NCBI GenBank assembly: GCA_030679635.1
Contig: JAUXSZ010000257.1
Span: 1-5,863, forward strand
DNA: 5,863 bases
Source of the DNA: Sulfuricurvum sp.
GTDB lineage: Bacteria > Campylobacterota > Campylobacteria > Campylobacterales > Sulfurimonadaceae
Reading direction: 5' to 3'
Position 1 is the first letter of the stretch. Each line of letters starts with the position of its first letter. Position numbers and translations under genes: made by a program. Positions 1-5,863 of the stretch are shown here, in pieces. The notes below the pieces were generated by a model. It made no database searches, was not told the DNA's origin, and worked only from the letters and a program-made list of their open reading frames with translations.

Positions 1-781
1 CGTTTTGTGAGATTGGGATGTTGTCCTGAAATTTGTCCAATACGATTGCATTGTTTCCCAAAAGAACTAAATAGCTTTGTGTACCAAAATCAAGCATAGC
101 GACGGAATGGGTCGCATCCAAAGTTTTTTGGAACCGGACATGGACACCACCGCTATCTAGCGTACTTGCTAACGATGGCGATGAAGGGAGAATTTGGCTA
201 CTTTTCTTCTCTGTGTTAAAGCTCCATGGAGCTTTTGATTCTGCTCGCATGTTGCTGGTTTTTCTTGCTATCCCTTGTTTTAGCCAAAAAAGTATACCGA
301 TCCCTACCACTAAAATTCCAATGACGACGTAATAGCTTTGCTCAAACTCATTTCCTTTTTTGGTTGGAAGATCCGATGTCACGGCAGCACTCTGTGAGGA
401 ACTCTCCTCTGTCATCTTAGCGGTTGCGGGCGGGTTGAATCGCAATCGCAAGCCATAAGAATCGGATGTTTTGGAAGCTTGAAGGAGAACGTTTGAGGGG
501 ACATTCGCGACGATTTCAATGTAATCGCCATTGGGTGAAATGGAAAGCTTTTGAAGGAACTCAGAGCTGATATCTTTTATCCATGGGGCATCGATAGAAG
601 CTTCTTCGAGTTTTATAATGATCACGTCCCCCTGCCGATTCTGACGTAAAACTCCCTCATAAGGGGTGTCAAAAGTAAGCATGACATCAACATGGTCATG
701 ACGATCATAAATATTGTAACTAAGAATTTTCGATCCGAAAAGGATAGCGGGTAAGAGTAAAAACAGGGCTAATTTTTTCAT
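1..781 (-). CDS. fliO: FliO-like flagellar export protein, C-terminus cut off by the window edge
   Basis: The frame starts at ATG 781-779 and stays open to the left edge, giving 260 visible codons with no stop. What is seen: a signal-peptide-like N-terminus (MKKLALFLLLPAILFGSK, residues 1-18), about 125 residues of hydrophilic, beta-rich sequence expected in the periplasm, one transmembrane helix at about 149-167 (SYYVVIGILVVGIGILFWL), and a cytoplasmic tail whose end (about 219-255, including VAMLDFGTQSYLVLLGNNA) reads like the FliO core. FliO is an accessory membrane protein that helps FliP/FliQ/FliR assemble in the flagellar type III export gate. Typical enterobacterial FliO is short; a long periplasmic N-terminal part is known in Helicobacter pylori FliO, which fits here. 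The start overlaps the fliN stop in ATGA, indicating translational coupling. The family call rests on domain order, the tail motif and the fliN neighbour; it is confident but not certain. Confidence 0.8.
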   Translation of the reverse strand, partial: MKKLALFLLLPAILFGSKILSYNIYDRHDHVDVMLTFDTPYEGVLRQNRQGDVIIIKLEEASIDAPWIKDISSEFLQKLSISPNGDYIEIVANVPSNVLLQASKTSDSYGLRLRFNPPATAKMTEESSSQSAAVTSDLPTKKGNEFEQSYYVVIGILVVGIGILFWLKQGIARKTSNMRAESKAPWSFNTEKKSSQILPSSPSLASTLDSGGVHVRFQKTLDATHSVAMLDFGTQSYLVLLGNNAIVLDKFQDNIPISQN

Positions 782-1128
782 AGTCTCTCTTTGGATAGAT
801 AATACAATACCGCACTGGAATCCAGTACCTCATTGATACGTATAGCAAGATTTTTTTCATAAACCATAACTTCTCCTTTGCCGATAATACGCTGATTAAC
901 GTAGGACTCAACACTCTCACCGGCCGGTTTTCCTAAATCGATAACGGACCCTTTTTCAAGTTTCAAAATTTCTCCAAGGGAAAGGGATGTTTGCCCCAAA
1001 TCGGATACAAACTCAACTTCCATATCGAGCAATCCCTCATAATCCATCCATCCAAGTTCTTTGATTGGATCAAAAAATTTTTCTTTTTCAGATGGGAGCT
1101 TGGTGGGAGAATTTAGGGTTTCGTCCAT
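778..1128 (-). CDS. fliN: Flagellar motor switch protein FliN
   Basis: The 116-residue product has a variable, charged N-terminus (1-30) followed by a complete SpoA/FliN C-terminal domain (about 31-103). Recognisable landmarks are LLDMEVEFVSDLGQTSLSLG (33-52), the LKLEKGSVIDLGKPAGE stretch (55-71) and the closing GEVMVYEKNLAIRINEVL (85-102). FliN forms the lower ring of the cytoplasmic C-ring with FliM, takes part in CheY-controlled rotor switching and helps dock export substrates. The length matches short FliN proteins rather than FliY, which carries an extra N-terminal CheC-like region. The start is supported by AAAGG at 1139-1143, 10 nt upstream. The gene begins 2 bp after the stop of the CheX-like gene and its TGA overlaps the ATG of the fliO-like gene, so all three are probably co-transcribed. 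Confidence 0.93.
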   Translation of the reverse strand: MDETLNSPTKLPSEKEKFFDPIKELGWMDYEGLLDMEVEFVSDLGQTSLSLGEILKLEKGSVIDLGKPAGESVESYVNQRIIGKGEVMVYEKNLAIRINEVLDSSAVLYYLSKERL

Positions 1129-1130
1129 GG

Positions 1131-1553
1131 TTATAATGCCTTTAAAGCGATTCCAATTTCACCATTAGCGACATGGATAGTGTGTACCCCGTCTGTGGGC
1201 ATGGTAAACTGATCGTGTTTGAAAAAATGAGGAGTTGAAATGGTAAATGGATTGTGATCAGACTCTTCGGCAAGCACTTTGGCACTCCCGACGATCATAT
1301 TTGTGGTTTCCAGCAACATGTCGATTAGTGTCTCCTCGTCTGAATCTTCTTCACCTAAGAATATTTCCGTAATGTGCTGTATAAGCACATTGTCACATCC
1401 CAAATAGACACGATGCAGATCGCCGCTCCTGGTTTCTATATCTAGATAAGCAATAAGTGTTCTCTTTTTAGGGACAATCATTTCGGTTGTGTAAGGCAAA
1501 CGGATTTGATGGTTGAAAAAGTTTTCTGCAGCTTGTAAAATCGTTGGTAGCAT
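1131..1553 (-). CDS. CheX-like chemotaxis phosphatase-domain protein
   Basis: This small soluble protein of about 140 residues has the CheC/CheX/FliY-type alpha-beta layout. Its key segment is LLETTNMIVGSAKVLA (residues 80-95 from the chosen start), holding the E-x2-N pair (E82, N85) and the glycine that in CheX and CheC form the CheY-P dephosphorylation site. Only one such active-site helix is visible, as in CheX; CheC usually has two. The likely role is removing phosphate from CheY near the motor, or acting as a switch accessory. It lies directly upstream of fliN, with 2 bp between them. Start choice: ATG 1553-1551 has GAGG at 1560-1563 with 6-nt spacing, whereas the upstream ATG codons at 1568 and 1565 lack a ribosome binding site, so the 145-residue version (to 1568) is less likely. 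The domain family is well supported; phosphatase activity is inferred. Confidence 0.75.
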   Translation of the reverse strand: MLPTILQAAENFFNHQIRLPYTTEMIVPKKRTLIAYLDIETRSGDLHRVYLGCDNVLIQHITEIFLGEEDSDEETLIDMLLETTNMIVGSAKVLAEESDHNPFTISTPHFFKHDQFTMPTDGVHTIHVANGEIGIALKAL

Positions 1554-1559
1554 GTTTCG

Positions 1560-1563
1560 CCTC
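1560..1563 (-). promoter_or_regulatory. Ribosome binding site that decides the start of the CheX-like gene
   Basis: The minus strand reads ATGATGAGGCGAAACATG. GAGG lies 6 nt before the third ATG (1553), the usual spacing. The two earlier ATGs have only AT-rich sequence in front of them (ACTTTAATATAACGT). Confidence 0.6.
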
Positions 1564-1589
1564 ATCATACGTTATATTAAAGTTTATAA

Positions 1590-1595
1590 ATTATA
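1590..1595 (-). promoter_or_regulatory. -10 box (TATAAT) for the CheX-like/fliN/fliO operon
   Basis: A perfect TATAAT lies on the minus strand in the context GGTATAATTTATAAAC. Transcription would start near 1583, giving a leader of about 30 nt to the preferred start at 1553. No TTGACA-like -35 is visible at the expected distance; weak -35 elements are typical of Campylobacterota vegetative promoters. I saw no sigma-54 type GG/GC pair in this gap, so the operon does not look like a sigma-54 middle flagellar class from this stretch alone. Confidence 0.45.
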
Positions 1596-1629
1596 CCGTA
1601 AATTTGTAAGGAAAGAACAGAGGTAAACT

Positions 1630-1670
1630 AAAGTATAATCGCGCAGTGTAATCGAACATAAAGTGTAATA
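1630..1670 (+). repeat. Short direct repeats AAGTRTAAT in the divergent promoter region
   Basis: AAAGTATAAT at 1630-1639 recurs as AAAGTGTAAT at 1660-1669 (one mismatch, start-to-start 30 bp), and a shorter copy AGTGTAAT lies at 1645-1652. The first copy contains the predicted -10 box. The copies may be alternative -10 boxes, half-sites for a regulator, or chance in AT-rich DNA. Confidence 0.4.
1634..1639 (+). promoter_or_regulatory. -10 box (TATAAT) for the TSUP transporter-uvrA operon
   Basis: A perfect TATAAT occurs in AAAGTATAATCGCGC. The start of transcription would be near 1646, giving a leader of about 24 nt. There is no good -35 hexamer around 1611-1616 (GAAAGA). The box lies about 40 bp from the minus-strand -10, so the two divergent promoters share a very short control region. 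Confidence 0.45.
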
Positions 1671-2410
1671 TGATGACAATGGAATTGATAGCTTTAGGGG
1701 TGTGCGTAGGGACTCTCTCCGGTTTTTTTGGAATCGGAGGGGGAACGGTAAGCGTCCCTTTATTGATGTATTTGGGATTTGGAATCAAGGAGGCGATCGG
1801 TATCTCTGTAATGCAGATGATGGTTGGCTCCTTGATGGCAGCATGGGTGCATCAGAAGAAAAAGACGTATGCCATCAGTGATATCAAATATTTTGGCTTC
1901 GGCGGTCTTGTCGGAGCGATTGTGGGTGCGGTATTGGTAAAAATGCTGGATGCATCCATATTGGGATGGGCTTTTTTGGCCATTGTTGCCTTTACCCTTG
2001 GACGTTTGGTCATGTCATCGCCCCAACCCACTCGCCCTGAAATCGTCAATCGACCGCTGTATGTGGCAATCGGAAGCGGTATTGGATTGTTTTCTGGAAT
2101 GCTAGGGGTTGGCGGAGCAGTTCTTATGACCCCTATTCTGGTGACGTTTATGGGTTTTGAACTCAAAAAAGCATCTGCCATTGGACTCTTTTTTGTGATG
2201 TTTACGTCACTGTCTGCTCTGACGACGCTAGGGTTACTGGGAATGTTGAATTGGCATGCAGGTGCTATTATGGCACTCTCCTCGTTGGCCGGGATAGGTG
2301 CAGGCATATGGTTACTGCATAAGATACAAGTAAACCATTACAAACAGGTGCTCATTGCCTTTTATAGTATTATTTTCAGCCTAACGGCATACAAAATCAT
2401 TGCGGGATAA
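1670..2410 (+). CDS. TauE/SafE (TSUP) family membrane transporter
   Basis: The 246-residue, strongly hydrophobic protein has the two-fold inverted-repeat pattern of the TSUP family (PF01925). The first half carries LSGFFGIGGG (16-25) followed by a PLLMYLGF-type helix; the second half repeats it as FSGMLGVGGA (141-150) followed by PILVTFMGF. About eight membrane segments can be placed, roughly 4-36 (two short ones), 43-60, 74-91, 96-113, 130-160 (two), 166-190, 196-217 and 225-245. Family members move small sulfur-containing anions such as sulfite, sulfoacetate or thiosulfate across the inner membrane; the substrate cannot be read from sequence. A sulfur compound would fit a sulfur-oxidising host, but that is inference. 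Three ATGs lie close together (1670, 1673, 1679) with no strong ribosome binding site, so the start could shift by up to three residues. The stop is 5 bp before uvrA. Confidence 0.88.
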   Translation: MMTMELIALGVCVGTLSGFFGIGGGTVSVPLLMYLGFGIKEAIGISVMQMMVGSLMAAWVHQKKKTYAISDIKYFGFGGLVGAIVGAVLVKMLDASILGWAFLAIVAFTLGRLVMSSPQPTRPEIVNRPLYVAIGSGIGLFSGMLGVGGAVLMTPILVTFMGFELKKASAIGLFFVMFTSLSALTTLGLLGMLNWHAGAIMALSSLAGIGAGIWLLHKIQVNHYKQVLIAFYSIIFSLTAYKIIAG

Positions 2411-2415
2411 ACAGT

Positions 2416-5232
2416 ATGGACACGATCAAAATTATCGGTGCACGAGAGCACAATCTTAAAAATATCTCTTTGGAAATTCCTAAAAATTCTCTTGTAATCT
2501 TTACGGGAATCAGCGGAAGCGGAAAATCGACGTTGGCATTTGATACTCTTTATGCTGAGGGGCAACGTCGTTATATCGAATCCCTCTCCTCGTATGCACG
2601 TCAATTTTTGGACCGTGTGGGGAAACCCGATGTGGACAAAATAGAGGGGTTGACTCCTGCCATCGCCATTGATCAAAAGACAACCTCCAAAAATCCACGC
2701 TCTACGGTGGGAACCATTACCGAAATTTATGACTATTTGCGTCTTTTGTATGCCCGTATCGGAGTGCAGCATTGCCATTTATGCGGAAAACAAATTACCA
2801 AAATGTCGGCACAAGACATCATTGATCAGGTGTTGAAATTACCGGTAAATTCAAAAATCGTCATTATGTCACCCCTTGTGAGAGAAAAAAAGGGGATGTT
2901 TACGGACATACTGGAATCGTTGCGCCACAAGGGATACGTTAGAGTCCAAATCGATGGCGTTATGGTCCGTCTTGACGAAGAGATTGAACTCTCAAAGACG
3001 AAAAAACATACGATCAAGGTCGTGATTGACCGTCTCGTTGTCAAAGAGGAAAATCACGATCGTCTAGGGCAGGATGTCGAGAAAGCACTCAAAGAGAGTT
3101 TTGGTGAGGTTGAGATAGAGATACAAAACCACGACGAAGTCGGTTTGCATGAAAAGCTTATCCATTATAGCGAGCACAGTGCCTGTTTTGATTGTAAGGT
3201 CAGTTTTGATCCGCTGGAACCTCTCTCTTTTTCATTTAATTCACCCAAAGGGGCTTGTCCCGAGTGTGACGGATTGGGAATCCGTTATTCTCTTGACTAT
3301 GAGAAGATTATTGATTCCGAGCTCTCCGTCGAAAAAGGGGCGATCAAAATCGTTTACGGATTTAATAAGGGGTATTATTTCACCTTCTTAAAAGCATTTT
3401 GTGCCACTGCCGGGATTAACATCAGCGTTCCGTTTTATTCTCTCGAAGAACATCAGAAAAAAGCCATCTTGCACGGTAACATTGATGAAGTCCAATTCAA
3501 ATGGCAAGACCATCCGATCAAGCGTATCTGGCCTGGAATCGTCCGGATTGCGTACGATATTTTTAAAGATGAAAAAGATCTTGCCGATTACATGAGCGAG
3601 AAACCGTGTAATGTGTGCAACGCCAATCGCCTTAAACGGGAATCTCTGGCGGTAAAAGTAGCCGATAAAGGGATTGGCGATGTGATTACGATGCCGATTA
3701 AAGATTCCTATGCCTGGTTTGCGGACCCCGAAACGTTTCACCATTTGAGTGATCAAAATACGATGATTGCGGCCTCCATCCTCAACGAACTGCGAGAGCG
3801 CCTCTTTTTCTTGTTTGATGTGGGACTTGGCTATCTTTCACTCAGTCGCGATGCTCGTAGTATCAGTGGGGGTGAAGCACAGCGGATTCGTATTGCTTCT
3901 CAAATCGGAAGCGGATTGACAGGGGTCATGTATGTGCTGGATGAACCGAGTATCGGTCTTCATGAGCGCGATACCCTTAAGCTTATCCGAACGCTTCGTT
4001 CGTTGCAAGAAAAAGGAAACACCGTCATCGTCGTTGAACATGATAAAGAGACGATAGAAGCAGCGGATTATATCGTCGATATCGGCCCGGGTGCCGGACA
4101 ATTTGGCGGCAATGTTGTGTTCGCGGGGACGTTGGAGGAGATGAAAAAAAGCGATACACTTACTGCGGATTATCTTTCCGGACGCCGCGTGATTAAATAT
4201 TTTTATCGTCGACCTCAAGAAGAGTGGATGAGCATCAAAAATGTCACCCTCAACAATATTAATGATTTAAGCGTTGAAATCCCTCTTCATAATTTTGTGT
4301 GCGTTACCGGCGTAAGCGGCAGCGGTAAAAGTTCCCTTATTTTACAGACACTTCTCCCTGTTGCCAGAGAAATTTTGAACCGGGCGCGTAAAGTAAACCG
4401 TGTTGAGGGCGTCGAGATAACCGGACTTGAAAAACTTGACAAAGTTATTTACCTCGATCAAAGCCCAATAGGGCGTACACCCCGTTCAAACCCTGCGACC
4501 TACACGGGAGTGATGGATGAGATCCGTAATCTGTTTACAAAAACAAAAGAGGCACAGATCAGAGGCTATACTGCATCCCGATTTAGCTTTAATGTCAAAG
4601 GGGGACGGTGCGAAAAGTGCCAAGGGGAGGGTGAAATAAAAATAGAGATGCATTTCCTCCCTGATATTATGGTCAAATGTGACGCATGTTACGGAAGCCG
4701 CTATAACCAGCAGACGCTTCAGGTTGAATACAAAGGGAAAACAATCTCCGATGTACTGAATATGAGTGTCGGAGAGGCGTTAGCCTTTTTTGCCCCCATT
4801 CCGAAAATGAAGATAACGCTGCAGACATTGAGTGATGTCGGTTTGGATTACATAACGCTGGGACAAAATGCGGTGACGCTATCGGGCGGTGAAGCACAGC
4901 GGATAAAATTGGCCAAAGAACTCAGCAAAAAAGATACGGGGAAAACCCTCTATATCCTTGATGAACCGACGACAGGATTGCATTTTGATGATGTCAACCG
5001 GTTAACGAGGGTGCTCCATAATTTTGTTGAACTGGGGAACTCCGTTTTGGTCATTGAACACAATCTTGATATGATCAAAAATGCGGATTACATTATCGAT
5101 TTGGGCCCTGAGGGGGGATCGGGCGGAGGATTGCTCGTAGCGCAAGGAGATCCGGAGAGTGTAGCCTTGGATTGGGAGAAAACAGGAAGTTTTACCGGGA
5201 AATATTTAGCGCTTGAATTAAATAAGCTATAA
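2416..5232 (+). CDS. uvrA: Excinuclease ABC subunit A (UvrA)
   Basis: UvrA is the damage-recognition ATPase of nucleotide excision repair; as a dimer it scans DNA and loads UvrB. The 938 residues match the full family length (about 940). Domains in order: ABC-I Walker A GISGSGKS (31-38); UvrB-binding region (about 120-250); zinc module C257-x2-C260...C281-x2-C284 in the insertion domain; ABC-I signature SISGGEAQR (482-490) and Walker B VLDEP (507-511); ABC-II Walker A GVSGSGKSS (632-640); C-terminal zinc finger C732-x2-C735-x19-C755-x2-C758, the element linked to damaged-DNA discrimination; ABC-II signature TLSGGEAQR (821-829) and Walker B ILDEP (847-851). Two further CxxC pairs (C120/C123 and C398/C401) probably form another zinc site. 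No catalytic residue appears missing. The start has GGGA at 2404-2407, 8 nt upstream inside the end of the transporter gene, so translation is probably coupled to it. Confidence 0.98.
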   Translation: MDTIKIIGAREHNLKNISLEIPKNSLVIFTGISGSGKSTLAFDTLYAEGQRRYIESLSSYARQFLDRVGKPDVDKIEGLTPAIAIDQKTTSKNPRSTVGTITEIYDYLRLLYARIGVQHCHLCGKQITKMSAQDIIDQVLKLPVNSKIVIMSPLVREKKGMFTDILESLRHKGYVRVQIDGVMVRLDEEIELSKTKKHTIKVVIDRLVVKEENHDRLGQDVEKALKESFGEVEIEIQNHDEVGLHEKLIHYSEHSACFDCKVSFDPLEPLSFSFNSPKGACPECDGLGIRYSLDYEKIIDSELSVEKGAIKIVYGFNKGYYFTFLKAFCATAGINISVPFYSLEEHQKKAILHGNIDEVQFKWQDHPIKRIWPGIVRIAYDIFKDEKDLADYMSEKPCNVCNANRLKRESLAVKVADKGIGDVITMPIKDSYAWFADPETFHHLSDQNTMIAASILNELRERLFFLFDVGLGYLSLSRDARSISGGEAQRIRIASQIGSGLTGVMYVLDEPSIGLHERDTLKLIRTLRSLQEKGNTVIVVEHDKETIEAADYIVDIGPGAGQFGGNVVFAGTLEEMKKSDTLTADYLSGRRVIKYFYRRPQEEWMSIKNVTLNNINDLSVEIPLHNFVCVTGVSGSGKSSLILQTLLPVAREILNRARKVNRVEGVEITGLEKLDKVIYLDQSPIGRTPRSNPATYTGVMDEIRNLFTKTKEAQIRGYTASRFSFNVKGGRCEKCQGEGEIKIEMHFLPDIMVKCDACYGSRYNQQTLQVEYKGKTISDVLNMSVGEALAFFAPIPKMKITLQTLSDVGLDYITLGQNAVTLSGGEAQRIKLAKELSKKDTGKTLYILDEPTTGLHFDDVNRLTRVLHNFVELGNSVLVIEHNLDMIKNADYIIDLGPEGGSGGGLLVAQGDPESVALDWEKTGSFTGKYLALELNKL

Positions 5233-5233
5233 T
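5228..5233 (+). promoter_or_regulatory. Possible -10 box overlapping the uvrA stop codon
   Basis: TATAAT spans the last bases of uvrA and its TAA stop (5230-5232). Transcription would start near 5240, leaving a leader of about 25 nt before the HDOD gene. No TTGACA is seen 17 bp upstream. No terminator hairpin separates uvrA from the next gene, so read-through is equally possible. Confidence 0.4.
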
Positions 5234-5253
5234 TGAAACAGTAGTTTTACTAT

Positions 5254-5258
5254 AAGGA
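5254..5258 (+). promoter_or_regulatory. Ribosome binding site of the HDOD gene
   Basis: AAGGA lies 6 nt before ATG 5265. The nearer ATG at 5261 is only 2 nt away, and its frame stops after ten codons, so 5265 is the start. Confidence 0.7.
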
Positions 5259-5264
5259 CAATGA

Positions 5265-5863
5265 ATGAAAAGTTCAATGATAGACAGCATTAAATCATTA
5301 CCACCACTTCCAAAAACCGTTATTGATATGCAGAAGGTTTGTAATGATCCTGATGGTTCTATTCATGATTTGGTTAAAACGATTGAGGGTGATCCGATGA
5401 TCGTTGCCAATTTATTAAAAGCGGCCAACTCTCCTTTGTACACTCTACGCCGCGAGATCAATAATGTGGTGCAAGCCGTATCGTTATTCGGTATGAGTAT
5501 GACTCGATCTATTGGCTTGGGAAATTCGGTGCGAAAACTCTTAAATGTTGATATGGAACCCTACGGGATTACTTCTGAGCGTTTTGCAGAGATCTCATCA
5601 ATGCAGGCTGTTTTATCTCATAAATGGTACGATCAAATTGATAAAGCCAAGGCAGATAAACTTTTTCTAGCCTCCTTTTTGCAAGAGACAGGAAAGATTG
5701 TCATTGCGAGTGATATCATTCAAGAAGAGTTAGTCACCAATTTTAAATCCGATATTAATGTTGCTATTGATATAGCAAGCGTTGAGCGTAGTTATGTTGA
5801 AGCTTCAACAGCAGAAGTAACGGCAGCTATTTTTTCCCACTGGAATTTTGATCATGAATTTGT
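5265..5863 (+). CDS. HDOD-domain signalling protein, C-terminus cut off by the window edge
   Basis: The frame is open from ATG 5265 to the right edge, with 199 codons visible. The protein begins directly with an HDOD domain: LPPLP (12-16), EGDP (41-44), KAANSPLY (52-59), the AVSLFG helix (71-76) and FLQETGKIVIA (138-148). In true HD phosphohydrolases this last segment would be HDxGK; here the H-D pair is replaced by Q140-E141, as expected for HDOD, which lacks the metal-binding residues and acts as a non-enzymatic signalling or scaffolding module. Such proteins in bacteria are tied to motility, stress or second-messenger control; an HDOD protein affects motility in Campylobacter jejuni (recalled, not checked). 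Whether a further domain follows cannot be seen. The gene starts 32 bp after uvrA and may have its own promoter. Confidence 0.88.
   Translation, partial: MKSSMIDSIKSLPPLPKTVIDMQKVCNDPDGSIHDLVKTIEGDPMIVANLLKAANSPLYTLRREINNVVQAVSLFGMSMTRSIGLGNSVRKLLNVDMEPYGITSERFAEISSMQAVLSHKWYDQIDKAKADKLFLASFLQETGKIVIASDIIQEELVTNFKSDINVAIDIASVERSYVEASTAEVTAAIFSHWNFDHEF

Noticed and set aside
720..920. 66-residue minus-strand frame overlapping fliN and the fliO-like gene
   Set aside because: It is in a different frame from both genes, which overlap in a classic ATGA junction here; its translation has no recognisable features.
1852..2307. Long open frame on the minus strand inside the TSUP gene
   Set aside because: It lies antisense to a clear membrane protein gene, and its proline/isoleucine-rich translation is what the reverse of glycine-rich hydrophobic codons gives.
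3388..4218. Open frames of about 120 residues on the minus strand inside uvrA
   Set aside because: They are antisense to a complete, conserved uvrA, show no family motifs and have no gene-like start context.
3840..4920. Similar DNA around 3866-3895 and 4880-4910 (SGGEAQRI coding), suggesting a repeat
   Set aside because: These are the ABC signature motifs of the two ATPase halves of UvrA, an ancient internal duplication rather than a DNA repeat element.
5238..5252. Possible terminator hairpin after uvrA (AGTA-GTTT-TACT)
   Set aside because: The stem is only four AT-rich pairs and has no run of T after it, so it is too weak to call.
1..5863. Search for a defence system, mobile element, CRISPR array, tRNA or novel gene cluster
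   Set aside because: All long stretches are explained by recognisable motility, transport, repair and signalling genes; no repeat arrays, transposase motifs or gaps over about 120 bp were found.

Overview
The window looks like chromosomal DNA of a flagellated Campylobacterota (epsilonproteobacterial) species, probably a free-living sulfur-oxidising type such as Sulfuricurvum or Sulfurimonas. This assignment is an inference. It rests on the small separate fliN, the fliO-like protein with a large periplasmic domain (known in Helicobacter), moderate GC content, AT-rich TATAAT-type -10 boxes without clear -35 boxes, and protein similarity recognised by eye. No search was run.

Layout: positions 1-1553 carry three tightly packed genes on the minus strand, read right to left: a CheX-like chemotaxis phosphatase-domain protein, fliN, and a fliO-like gene cut by the left edge. 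The first two are separated by 2 bp and the last two overlap by 4 bp (ATGA), so they form an operon joining the flagellar switch and export apparatus to a probable chemotaxis phosphatase. A divergent promoter region (about 1554-1669) separates them from a plus-strand pair: a TauE/SafE (TSUP) membrane transporter and uvrA, with only 5 bp between them. After uvrA, a 32-bp gap with a -10-like box over the uvrA stop codon and a good ribosome binding site leads into an HDOD-domain signalling gene cut by the right edge.

The window is gene-dense and mostly ordinary housekeeping and motility DNA. I see no mobile element, CRISPR array, RNA gene or defence system, and no convincing undescribed system. 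The points worth a second look are the CheX-like gene at the head of a switch/export operon, the architecture of the fliO-like protein, the shared transcription of a small-anion transporter with uvrA, and a repeated AAGTRTAAT motif in the divergent promoter region.
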